10,733 nucleotides of DNA from assembly GCA_040877445.1 (NCBI GenBank), contig JBBDNT010000314.1:1-10733 (forward strand), given 5' to 3'. Position numbers and translations under genes: made by a program. The notes below the pieces were generated by a model. That model had not been told where the DNA came from, did not search any database, and was given only the letters and a program-made list of their open reading frames with translations. Of the stretch, positions 1-5,880 are shown in pieces. Position 1 is the stretch's first letter. The number at the start of each line of letters is the position of its first letter. The DNA is from JBBDNT01 sp040877445 (GTDB taxonomy: Bacteria > Planctomycetota > Planctomycetia > Planctomycetales > Planctomycetaceae).

Positions 1-50
1 CTCTGCGGTTTCGAAGAGGCCGGGTTGCAGTCGTCGAAGATTTCGAACCG

Positions 51-68
51 CCGAGGGCGCCGAGGGCG
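51..68. repeat. 9-base tandem duplication
   Basis: CCGAGGGCG occurs twice head to tail and is followed by CAGAG. It looks like part of a dispersed intergenic sequence rather than a functional site; that reading rests on memory of similar planctomycete sequences. Confidence 0.5.
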
Positions 69-161
69 CAGAGAACAGGAGCGCGAAGCCATCGAGGGAC
101 CGGCTCTGCCGCGACTTCCGACCATCGGGTTTCGCTCGTCGGCGAGGGTCGAACAACGGAT

Positions 162-187
162 ATCCGTGTCGATCCGTGCGATCCGTG
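162..187. repeat. Three short direct repeats ATCCGTG
   Basis: ATCCGTG begins at 162, 172 and 181, a spacing of 10 and then 9 bases. The copies are too short and too few for a CRISPR array. They could be a dispersed intergenic repeat; I infer no function. Confidence 0.5.
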
Positions 188-286
188 GTGAAAACCGCTT
201 CGGTTGCGGCTGTGCCGCGCTGGGTGATCAGTGGTCGAAATTTCGCGCAGGAAGAGCCGAATTGAACACGTTTGCCCCGCGAGGTC

Positions 287-315
287 TTGACCGGAAGTCC
301 GCGCGCGGCTATTTT
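287..315 (+). promoter_or_regulatory. Candidate sigma70-type promoter of the metal-uptake operon
   Basis: TTGACC (287-292, 5 of 6 against TTGACA) is separated by 17 bases from TATTTT (310-315, 4 of 6 against TATAAT). Transcription would begin near 322 and give a leader of about 48 bases before the ATG at 370. Box quality and spacing are good for such a GC-rich region. No Shine-Dalgarno sequence precedes the ATG. Confidence 0.45.
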
Positions 316-327
316 GATGGTTCAAAA
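312..327. promoter_or_regulatory. Palindrome over the -10 box, candidate repressor operator
   Basis: TTTTGA, four bases, then TCAAAA forms a perfect 6-base inverted repeat. It overlaps the proposed -10 hexamer and the expected transcription start, so a bound protein would block the promoter. The same TTTTG-N6-CAAA core recurs at 3783-3798 just after the operon. The operon encodes a DtxR-like domain, which makes metal-dependent autoregulation at this site plausible. This is inference; the site does not match the classical DtxR or MntR box that I know. Confidence 0.35.
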
Positions 328-369
328 ACTATTTCCCGGATTCCGAAAACCGCTGGCTTCGCCTTTCCA

Positions 370-1395
370 ATGAAAATCCGAACGGGGTCGATCTTCCTGT
401 GCTCCATCGCGGCGATCATCGGTTGCGGCGGGAACGACCCGGAGAACGCCGGGCCGCAGCCGGCCGTGTTCGACGGCCCGCGCCCCATGCGGATCGTCGC
501 GACCACCGGGATGGTCGCCGACATCGTGCGGCAGGTCGCGGGGGACGCCGCCGCCGTGACCGCTTTGATGGGGCCGACGGTCGATCCGCATCGGCACAAG
601 CCGAACCGCGAAGACAACCAGGCCATCGAGAACGCCGACATCGTCTTCTACTCCGGGCTGAACCTCGAAGGCCGGATGGCCGACACGTTCGCCCGTTACG
701 GCCGCAACGGCAAGCCGGTGTACGCGGTCACCGAGAAGCTCGACGAATCGCAGCTCCGCGAGCCGCCGGAGTTCGACGGTCACTACGATCCGCACGTGTG
801 GATGGACGTGACGCTGTGGAGCGAGTGCGTCGGCTTCGTCGCGGACGCGCTCGCCGAGTTCGATCCCCCCAACGCCGAGCCGTATCGCGCGAACGCCGCC
901 GCCTATCGCGCGGAGCTCGAGCGGCTCGACGCCTATGCGAAGGAAACGATCGCCTCGATCCCGGCGGAGCATCGCACCCTGGTCACGTCGCACGACGCGT
1001 TCGGCTACTTCGGCCGGGCTTACGGCATCGAGGTGAGCGCGGTGCAGGGCATCACGACCGAGGCGGAGGCGGCGATCGCCGACGTGAACGCGCTCGTCGA
1101 GCTGATCATCCAGCGCAAGATCCCCGCGATCTTCGTCGAGAGCAGCGTGCCTCCGAAGAACATTCAGCACGTGATGGAGGCCTGCCGCGCCGGCGGATGG
1201 GACGTGCGGCTGGGAGGCGAACTGTTCTCCGACGCGATGGGAGAGGAGGGGGCTTACGAGGGAACCTACATCGGCATGATCGACCACAACGCGACGATGA
1301 TCGCCCGCGCGCTGGGAGGGAACGCGCCGGAGCGGGGGATGAACGGTCAACTCGCGGTGCGGCCAGGCCGCAATCAAACATTGTCGAAGGAGTGA
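370..1395 (+). CDS. troA: Metal ABC transporter substrate-binding lipoprotein (TroA/MntA family)
   Basis: This 341-residue protein captures a divalent metal (probably Mn, Zn or Fe) outside the cytoplasmic membrane and delivers it to the ABC transporter encoded next door. The start at 370 opens a lipoprotein signal peptide with lipobox I-I-G-C, so Cys19 would be lipidated. The four metal ligands of the TroA fold are visible: His74 (in DPH), His142 (second DPH), His208 (TSHDAF) and Asp288 (ELFSDA). Their spacing closely follows that of Treponema TroA (68, 133, 199, 279). The stretch GITTEAEA, with PAIFVESS after it, is typical of the family. There is no His-rich loop of the ZnuA kind, which leans towards manganese or iron, but specificity cannot be settled. 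The stop codon overlaps the first arm of an inverted repeat (1394-1487). A gap of 176 bases separates it from the ATPase gene, so expression of the two may differ. Confidence 0.95.
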   Translation: MKIRTGSIFLCSIAAIIGCGGNDPENAGPQPAVFDGPRPMRIVATTGMVADIVRQVAGDAAAVTALMGPTVDPHRHKPNREDNQAIENADIVFYSGLNLEGRMADTFARYGRNGKPVYAVTEKLDESQLREPPEFDGHYDPHVWMDVTLWSECVGFVADALAEFDPPNAEPYRANAAAYRAELERLDAYAKETIASIPAEHRTLVTSHDAFGYFGRAYGIEVSAVQGITTEAEAAIADVNALVELIIQRKIPAIFVESSVPPKNIQHVMEACRAGGWDVRLGGELFSDAMGEEGAYEGTYIGMIDHNATMIARALGGNAPERGMNGQLAVRPGRNQTLSKE

Positions 1396-1487
1396 CAGAA
1401 AAATGTGGGGCAGAAAAATGAATCGACACAGCGATCGTGCGAAATCATCCCCGCTTGTCCCACTTTTCTGCCCTTCATATTTCTGTC
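1394..1487. repeat. Imperfect inverted repeat built from a 15-base dimer
   Basis: The arms at 1394-1420 and 1461-1487 match in 23 of 27 positions when one is reverse-complemented. Each arm is a doublet with 15-base period whose core is (G)RCAGAAAAAT-like. The 40-base interior shows nothing else. The same doublet, with perfect arms, recurs at 9747-10018. The first arm includes the last two bases of the lipoprotein stop codon. In RNA it could form a long hairpin and weaken read-through into the ATPase gene; that is inference. Confidence 0.65.
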
Positions 1488-1557
1488 CGTAGAGGCCGGC
1501 GCGGGGAGAAATTCGCGCAGAAAACACGGAAGTGAAACGTTTGCAGCGCGGAGGATT

Positions 1558-1569
1558 GAACGATCGTTC
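1558..1569. promoter_or_regulatory. 12-base perfect palindrome just before the ATPase start
   Basis: GAACGATCGTTC is a perfect palindrome that ends 2 bases before the ATG at 1572. A strong GGAGG (1550-1554) lies just before it but is 17 bases from that ATG. Folding of the palindrome could bring the two closer, or the palindrome could be a protein site. Neither is proven. Confidence 0.25.
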
Positions 1570-1571
1570 GA

Positions 1572-2414
1572 ATGCGCGAAATCGCAAGCGTCGGGCCGGC
1601 CCTTTCGATGACTCCTCCCGCTCCCTTCCCCGCTCCCGAGCATCCGCGCACCGCGCCGCTGTCGATCCACGACATGACGGTCGCGTACGCCCGGCGGCCG
1701 GTGCTGTGGGACATCGATTACGATGCGCCGCCGGGAAAACTGATCGCGCTGATCGGTCCCAACGGCTCCGGCAAGACGACGCTGTTGAAGGCGGTGCTCG
1801 ATCTCGTGGCGACCGTTTCCGGCACGGTGCGGTTCTTCGGCGAAGCGTACAAGACGGCGCGGGGCCGCGTCGGTTACGTCCCGCAGCGGGGAAGTGTCGA
1901 TTGGGACTTCCCGGTGAGCGCCCTCGACGTGGTGGCGATGGGGCTGTATCGGAAGATCGGCTGGTGCCGGCCGGTCGCGCGCAGGCACAAGGAACAGGCC
2001 CGCGAGGCGCTCGCGCGGGTCGGCATGCGGGATTACGCCAGACGGCAGATCAGCCAGCTTTCCGGAGGACAGCAGCAGCGCGTGTTCCTCGCGCGGGCGC
2101 TGGCGCAAGAGGCGGACCTGTATCTCATGGACGAGCCGTTCGCCGGCGTCGACGCCTCCACCGAGCGGGCCATCGTCGCGCTGCTGCAAGACCTGCGCGC
2201 CGCGGGGAAGACGGCGATCGTGGTGCATCACGATTTGCAAACGGTGACCGAATACTTCGACGAAGTGATCCTCCTCAACATGCGGCTCATCGCGGCCGGG
2301 CCGGTCGATGAGGCGTTCACCACCGAGAACCTGCGGAAGACGTACGGCGGAAAACTCGCGCTGCTCGACGAAGTCGGCCACAAGATGACGCTCTCCGAGG
2401 GGGAGCCGCGATGA
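1572..2414 (+). CDS. troB: Metal ABC transporter ATP-binding protein (TroB/MntB/ZnuC family)
   Basis: This cytoplasmic ATPase of 280 residues powers metal import through the permease encoded by the next gene. All nucleotide-binding motifs are present: Walker A GPNGSGKTT (62-70), Q-loop Gln105 in YVPQRG, signature LSGGQ (163-167), Walker B LYLMDEP (183-189) and switch His220 in VVHHDL. The sequence VPQRGSVDWDFPVSALDVV is typical of the Mn/Zn importer subfamily. The start is uncertain. The ATG at 1572 has GGAGG only 17 bases upstream, and the ATG at 1608 (Met13) has no clear ribosome site. Both leave the whole domain, which starts near residue 29, intact. The gene ends in ATGA, shared with the start of the permease gene, so the two are almost surely translationally coupled. 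Cofactor and fold are certain; the metal is not. Confidence 0.95.
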   Translation: MREIASVGPALSMTPPAPFPAPEHPRTAPLSIHDMTVAYARRPVLWDIDYDAPPGKLIALIGPNGSGKTTLLKAVLDLVATVSGTVRFFGEAYKTARGRVGYVPQRGSVDWDFPVSALDVVAMGLYRKIGWCRPVARRHKEQAREALARVGMRDYARRQISQLSGGQQQRVFLARALAQEADLYLMDEPFAGVDASTERAIVALLQDLRAAGKTAIVVHHDLQTVTEYFDEVILLNMRLIAAGPVDEAFTTENLRKTYGGKLALLDEVGHKMTLSEGEPR

Positions 2415-3778
2415 GCGACCGCCTCGTCGATTTCCTTCTCCTTCGCGACTACACCACCCGCTGGGCGCTGCTCGGCACGGTCTCGCTGGGCATCGCGGCG
2501 GGCGTGGTCGGCGCCTTCATGCTGTTGCGAAAACGGTCGCTGGTGGGAGACGTGGTGAGCCACGCCGCGCTGCCCGGCGTGGCGATCGCGTTTCTGGTGA
2601 TGGAAGTTCGCGCGGCCGGCGGCGGACGCTGGCTGCCCGGGTTGTTGGTCGGCGCGGCGGCGGCGGGGTTCGCCGGCGTGCTGTCCGCGACGTTCATCCG
2701 CCGCTTCACGCGATTGAAGGAAGACGCGACGCTCGCCGTGGTTCTGGGCGTGTTTTACGGCGTGGGCGTGTCGCTGTTCTCGATCGCCGAGCGAATCACT
2801 TCGGGAATGGGGGCGATCGAGGATTTCACGCTGGGGGCGGTGCACAGCATCGTCGCCGGAGACGTGGCGCTCATCGCGGGGGCGGCCCTCCTCGTGCTGT
2901 TGACCTGCGGGGCGCTGTTCAAGGAGTTCACGCTGTTGTGCTTCGACCCGGAATTCGCCGCGACGCGCGGCTGGCCGGTGGGAATGCTCGACGTCGGCCT
3001 GATGGGCCTGGTCGTGGCGGTGGCGGTGATCGGCCTGCAGAGCGTGGGGCTGCTGTTGATGGTGGCGATGCTCATCACGCCGGCCGCGGCCGCCCGCTTC
3101 TGGACCGACGACATCCGCCGGATGGCGCTGATCGCCGCGCTGCTCGGCGGACTGGGGGCGTTTTGCGGCGTCTTCGCGAGCCACCTCGTGCCGAAACTCT
3201 CCGCCGGAGCCACGATCGTGCTCGCCGGCTCGTCGCTGTTCGCCGTCAGCCTGCTGTTCGGAACGCGGCGGGGCGTCGCGTGGCGGATGCTCGAACATCG
3301 CCGGCTCGCCCGCCGCATCGCCCGCGAGCACTTGTTGCGCGCGTGTTACGAGGCGCTCGAGGCGGAACGGGGCGGGGCGTTCGCGAACAAGCCGGCCGCG
3401 TTCGCCGATCACCCCTTGCCGATCGAGCGGATCGTCGAATTGCGGGAATGGACGCGGAGGCAGTTGGAACGCAAGCTGTTCGCCGCCGAGCGCGAGGAGC
3501 TTTCACGTCGCGATGCGCAGCGCCGCTGGATGCTGACGAAAGCGGGCGCCGTCGCCGCCGCCCAAGCGGTCCGCAACCACCGGTTGTGGGAACTGTATCT
3601 GATTCATTACGCCGACATCGCCCCCAGCCACGTGGATCGCGACGCGGACCGCATCGAGCACGTCCTCGGCCCGGAGATCGTCGCGGAACTGGAACGCCAA
3701 CTCGTCGAACGCGAACCGCGGCTCGCGGCGATCCCGGCCAGTCCGCACGAGATCGAAGCGGCCGCGGCCGACCGTTGA
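2411..3778 (+). CDS. Metal ABC permease fused to a DtxR/MntR-like repressor domain (YtgCR-like)
   Basis: Residues 1-286 are an ABC-3 family permease with about eight membrane segments and the family motif GDVVSHAALPGVAIAF (47-62). An Arg-rich link (286-306) leads to a soluble C-terminal part of about 150 residues. That part resembles an iron-dependent repressor: a winged-helix region (about 306-380, ending WMLTKAG) and the metal-binding and dimerization helices (RNHRLWELYL, then DADRIEHVLGPEI). Aligned by hand with DtxR, the ligand positions read His307 (for Met10), His390 (His79), Glu394 (Glu83), Asp409 (His98), Asp413 (Cys102), Glu416 (Glu105) and His417 (His106), so nearly all can bind metal. 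The SH3-like third domain of DtxR is absent. In Chlamydia trachomatis YtgCR has this architecture, and cleavage releases the repressor YtgR. Here the same could let the transporter report metal supply to its own promoter. No second permease gene (YtgD) follows, so the permease may work as a homodimer. Start shares ATGA with the ATPase gene. Confidence 0.9.
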   Translation: MSDRLVDFLLLRDYTTRWALLGTVSLGIAAGVVGAFMLLRKRSLVGDVVSHAALPGVAIAFLVMEVRAAGGGRWLPGLLVGAAAAGFAGVLSATFIRRFTRLKEDATLAVVLGVFYGVGVSLFSIAERITSGMGAIEDFTLGAVHSIVAGDVALIAGAALLVLLTCGALFKEFTLLCFDPEFAATRGWPVGMLDVGLMGLVVAVAVIGLQSVGLLLMVAMLITPAAAARFWTDDIRRMALIAALLGGLGAFCGVFASHLVPKLSAGATIVLAGSSLFAVSLLFGTRRGVAWRMLEHRRLARRIAREHLLRACYEALEAERGGAFANKPAAFADHPLPIERIVELREWTRRQLERKLFAAEREELSRRDAQRRWMLTKAGAVAAAQAVRNHRLWELYLIHYADIAPSHVDRDADRIEHVLGPEIVAELERQLVEREPRLAAIPASPHEIEAAAADR

Positions 3779-3782
3779 TTCG

Positions 3783-3798
3783 TTTTGCGATCGCAAAG
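3783..3798. promoter_or_regulatory. Palindrome after the operon sharing the TTTTG-N6-CAAA core
   Basis: The 14-base perfect palindrome TTTGCGATCGCAAA (3784-3797) starts 6 bases after the stop codon of the permease-repressor gene. With the preceding T it matches the candidate operator at 312-327 in TTTTG-N6-CAAA. It may be a second binding site, or part of a terminator together with the following small hairpin (3799-3812, stem GCCGC/GCGGC). It contains GCGATCGC, which also occurs as a common genomic word in some bacteria, so coincidence is possible. Confidence 0.3.
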
Positions 3799-3818
3799 GC
3801 CGCGCCAGCGGCGCAAGT

Positions 3819-3851
3819 CCCCTCTCCCCCGGCTTTGCGGGGGAGAAGGGG
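3819..3851. repeat. G/C-rich hairpin repeat (CCCCTCTCCCCC type)
   Basis: The left arm CCCCTCTCCCCC (3819-3830) pairs with GGGGGAGA (3839-3846) and, after one bulged A, GGGG (3848-3851). It is followed by TAGGGTGAGGGG. This phrase is a very widespread intergenic repeat in GC-rich bacteria, as far as I recall. It lies between the permease-repressor gene and the lipoprotein gene and could help end transcription, although no T-run follows. Confidence 0.6.
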
Positions 3852-4040
3852 TAGGGTGAGGGGGGTTTCGGCCGGCCAGCGCATCGCGCCGAAGGTACTT
3901 CAAGCCGAGGCGGGCCCGAAATCCTCTTCCCCTGGACCTCGTTTTCGCCTACAACACGCACCCGAACAGCGAGAACGATGCGGCGGTCCGCGCGAGGAGA
4001 CCGCCGTTGAATCAACGGGACTTTCAAGGACGATCTCCCG

Positions 4041-5345
4041 ATGAAGACGACTCATGCCCGGCGATGCGGACTGGCTGCGACGGCGTTGTTGACGGCCGTC
4101 ACGCTCGGAGGATGCGGCGGAAGCGACGCGCCCGACGCCTCCGCCGACGCGGGCCGGCCGCTGCCGACCGCTTCCATTCCGCGAGATTCGACCGCCTCGA
4201 CCGGGGAGCCGAAGGCGATCGCCGCGGGAGATGCGCGTCCCGTTCCCGAACAGGGAAGCCCGGAGTGGCTGCTCGAGGAGATCGTGCGGATCCGGATCGA
4301 GCCGTTTCCCAAGGAGACCGACCTGAAGAAGATCACCGAGGTCCAGGCGCAGCGCAACCGCCGGATCGTCGGGCTGGCGAGCGAAGCGGTCCAGCAGACG
4401 CACGGCGATCCGGACCGGAAGGCCTCGTTCGCGACCGCGGTGCGGCACCTGTTGGAGGCCCGGTTGCAACTCGCGCTGCACGGCGATCGCGACCATATCG
4501 ACGCGCTGTATGAAGACGCGGAATCGCTCTTCAAGCGGTCTCCGAAATCGGAAGAGGCCGCCGCCGCCGCGTTCACCGTGGCCCGTTTCGCCCACGCCAA
4601 CGCCCGCCGCTTCGCCCAGAAAGAGCCGCGGTGGATCGAGGAGTTCGCCCGGCAGGCGAAGCATTTCGCCGAGCACTTCCCCCAGGACGAGCCGCAGGCC
4701 GCCCCGTTGCTGTTCGCCGCCGCCCAAAGCTGCGAATTGAACGGACTGAACGACGAGGCGAAGGTCTGCTACGCGCTGCTGCAAGAGCGGTTCCCCGAAA
4801 ACGCGCAAGGCCAGGCGGCGGTCGCCGTCCTGAGACGGCTCGAACTGCCCGGCAATCCGCTGGAACTCTCGGGACCGACGATCGACGGCGGCCAGGTCGA
4901 CATGGAGGACTACCGCGGCCGCGCGGTGCTGGTCGTCTTCTGGTCGACCACCGCCAGCGGTTTCACCGAGAAGATCGAAACGGTGCGGCAGGCGATCGCC
5001 GGGCATCCTCCCGAGTCGCTCGTCGTCGTGGGGGTGAACCTCGACGAGGACGAATCCGCGATCGACGCGTTTCTCGAACAGCACTTCGTCGATCGCGCGG
5101 AGCGAGCGGACGCGAGCGGGGCGGCCCCCGAGGCGTCCCGCGAACGCCGCCGTCTCCCGTGGAAGCACATCTTCTACGCGCAGCCCGATCAGCGCGGTTG
5201 GGAGAATCCCATCGTCCAGCGGTTCGGCGTACACGAGATTCCGCAGTTCTGGCTCGTCGATCGACAGGGGAACGTGATCTCCATCGACCTCGAGCCGGAA
5301 AACCTGGCAGAGGCGATCGCGCAAGCCGTCGGCGTGCCGCGCTGA
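4041..5345 (+). CDS. Lipoprotein with a cysteine-less thioredoxin-like (TlpA/redoxin) domain
   Basis: This 434-residue protein is a predicted lipoprotein: a charged start, a hydrophobic stretch and lipobox L-G-G-C place the lipidated Cys at 25. After a Pro/Ala-rich linker (26-72) comes a helical region (about 75-268) resembling degenerate TPR repeats, for example residues 225-265. The C-terminal part (270-434) follows the TlpA/redoxin fold: DMEDYRGRAVLVVFWSTT, then VVVGVNLDED, and the cis-Pro loop HEIPQFWLVD with Pro401. Where the family has W-C-x-x-C, the sequence is T304-A305-S306-G307-F308, so both active-site cysteines are gone. Disulfide chemistry at that site is therefore not expected; a binding or scaffold role is more likely. 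A charged low-complexity insertion (350-372) interrupts the domain. AAGGA at 4026-4030 supports the start. It is probably its own transcription unit, 262 bases after the permease gene. The exact function is unknown. Confidence 0.85.
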   Translation: MKTTHARRCGLAATALLTAVTLGGCGGSDAPDASADAGRPLPTASIPRDSTASTGEPKAIAAGDARPVPEQGSPEWLLEEIVRIRIEPFPKETDLKKITEVQAQRNRRIVGLASEAVQQTHGDPDRKASFATAVRHLLEARLQLALHGDRDHIDALYEDAESLFKRSPKSEEAAAAAFTVARFAHANARRFAQKEPRWIEEFARQAKHFAEHFPQDEPQAAPLLFAAAQSCELNGLNDEAKVCYALLQERFPENAQGQAAVAVLRRLELPGNPLELSGPTIDGGQVDMEDYRGRAVLVVFWSTTASGFTEKIETVRQAIAGHPPESLVVVGVNLDEDESAIDAFLEQHFVDRAERADASGAAPEASRERRRLPWKHIFYAQPDQRGWENPIVQRFGVHEIPQFWLVDRQGNVISIDLEPENLAEAIAQAVGVPR

Positions 5346-5360
5346 ATCGCCTTCGCCATC

Positions 5361-5460
5361 GGCCGCCCTTCGAGCGCCTCCGGCAGTTCGAACACGATCG
5401 CCACCGGCAGCACGTGAAATCGTTTCGCGAGCGCCGGATGCTCTCGCGAAGATCGCTGAA
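5361..5460 (-). pseudogene. Possible remnant of a polynucleotide kinase-phosphatase gene
   Basis: On the minus strand about 30 codons read REHPALAKRF, then HVLPVAIVFELPEAL. This strongly resembles the kinase domain of bacterial polynucleotide kinase-phosphatase (Pnkp), in which a segment like ARKPLVxLAxxYHxLPVAIVFDLPE follows the VDATN motif. Neither the VDATN motif before it nor the ERN-RPDR region after it is present, and no proper start or flanking domains are seen. If right, it is a decayed fragment left by deletion. The match is by memory and short, so chance similarity remains possible. Confidence 0.35.
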
Positions 5461-5562
5461 TGGCGCGCTGATGGCGTCGCTGGGGTGAGTTGCTTCGCCG
5501 GACTCGGTTCCGGCGGCGCGTTCGACCTATCGCGGAACCATCCACGAAGGGCGTGGTCGGAT

Positions 5563-5575
5563 GGATCGGCAATCC
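5563..5575. repeat. Small palindrome, GGAT...ATCC type
   Basis: GGATCGGCAATCC is one base away from the reverse complement of the copy at 5663-5675, so the two form an inverted pair. A third near-copy is GGCTTGGCAATCC at 7591-7603. Confidence 0.5.
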
Positions 5576-5581
5576 GTCGTG

Positions 5582-5603
5582 GGGCAGACATCCTTGTCTG
5601 CCC
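5582..5603. repeat. 9-base-pair hairpin, GGGCAGACA/TGTCTGCCC
   Basis: A perfect 9-base inverted repeat encloses the loop TCCT. I recall similar GGCAGACA...TGTCTGCC elements as common between planctomycete genes. Confidence 0.7.
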
Positions 5604-5628
5604 GTACGTCGGACGCACCGGCGAAAAC

Positions 5629-5648
5629 GGCAGGCTGGAAAGCCTGCC
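5629..5648. repeat. 8-base-pair hairpin, GGCAGGCT/AGCCTGCC
   Basis: A perfect 8-base inverted repeat encloses a GGAA tetraloop, which would be a stable RNA hairpin. It lies 25 bases after the previous hairpin and appears to belong to the same family of intergenic elements. Confidence 0.7.
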
Positions 5649-5662
5649 CCACGTCATCGGTC

Positions 5663-5675
5663 GGATTGCCAATCC
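5663..5675. repeat. Small palindrome GGATTGCCAATCC
   Basis: GGATTG and CAATCC are perfect inverted repeats around one central C. It is the inverted partner of the element at 5563-5575. Confidence 0.6.
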
Positions 5676-5704
5676 TTCCTACGTCACCCCGCGCGGTTCC
5701 CGTC

Positions 5705-5724
5705 ATTCCCGCGCAGGCGGGAAT
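5705..5724. repeat. 8-base-pair hairpin, ATTCCCGC/GCGGGAAT
   Basis: A perfect 8-base inverted repeat with loop GCAG sits in the phrase GTCATTCCCGCGCAGGCGGG. This is a widespread palindromic intergenic element of GC-rich bacteria, best known from proteobacteria. Confidence 0.7.
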
Positions 5725-5780
5725 CCAGGTTCCTTCGCACCACGGCATCAGCCTTCACATTGCGGGGTCGACGCTCCCTC

Positions 5781-5801
5781 GGACGGAATACGATTCCGTC
5801 C
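5781..5801. repeat. Hairpin GGACGGAAT-N3-ATTCCGTCC, copy 1 of 3
   Basis: A perfect 9-base stem encloses loop ACG. The same stem with other loops occurs at 7415-7434 (loop TGT, last pair lost) and 7695-7715 (loop GCA). Stem conserved and loop variable suggests a structure-based repeat family. Confidence 0.75.
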
Positions 5802-5880
5802 CACAACGCCGCGCGCGATGCGACCCGGACGCTGCGAGCGCCCGGGTCGCGGGATCACGCACTGATTGCGTCGGCGCGAA

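Larger units (their letters stand above)
1..369. other. Non-coding leader upstream of the metal-uptake operon
   Basis: I see no convincing gene here. An open plus-strand frame runs through the stretch into the metal-binding lipoprotein, but its translation is Arg-rich and unlike any protein I know, and the lipoprotein signal peptide starts only at 370. The stretch holds short repeated words: CCGAGGGCG twice in tandem (51-59, 60-68) and ATCCGTG three times (162, 172, 181). From memory, similar phrases recur between genes in planctomycete genomes. The last 85 bases contain a promoter-like sequence and a palindrome, listed separately. Confidence 0.6.
5346..5880. other. Convergent intergenic region with a gene remnant and palindrome cluster
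   Basis: Genes on either side point into this 535-base gap, so it must end transcription from both directions. The left part (about 5361-5460) may hold the remnant of a polynucleotide kinase-phosphatase gene. From 5563 to 5801 there are six short palindromes of at least four sequence types, each listed separately. No intact gene is visible. Several hairpins could act as two-way terminators, although none is followed by a clear T-run. Confidence 0.6.

Noticed and set aside
162..187. CRISPR-like array of ATCCGTG repeats.
   Set aside because: Repeats are 7 bases with 2-3 base spacing, without spacers or cas genes.
25..369. An in-frame extension of 115 codons before the metal-binding lipoprotein.
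   Set aside because: Its translation is Arg-rich and repeat-derived, and the lipoprotein signal peptide with its Cys must lie at the N-terminus; the start at 370 fits.
322..1587. Long open minus-strand frame opposite the metal-binding lipoprotein gene.
   Set aside because: It lies antisense to a protein with clear motifs, and its Arg/His/Val-rich composition is typical of antisense frames in GC-rich DNA.
3819..3851. Classical rho-independent terminator after the permease-repressor gene.
   Set aside because: The hairpin is strong but followed by TAGGGTGAGG rather than a T-run, and the phrase is a widespread dispersed repeat.
3900..5672. A 590-codon minus-strand frame opposite the thioredoxin-like lipoprotein gene.
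   Set aside because: No recognisable domain; the plus-strand frame has a signal peptide, ribosome site and fold motifs. Its distal part only passes through the possible Pnkp remnant in another frame.
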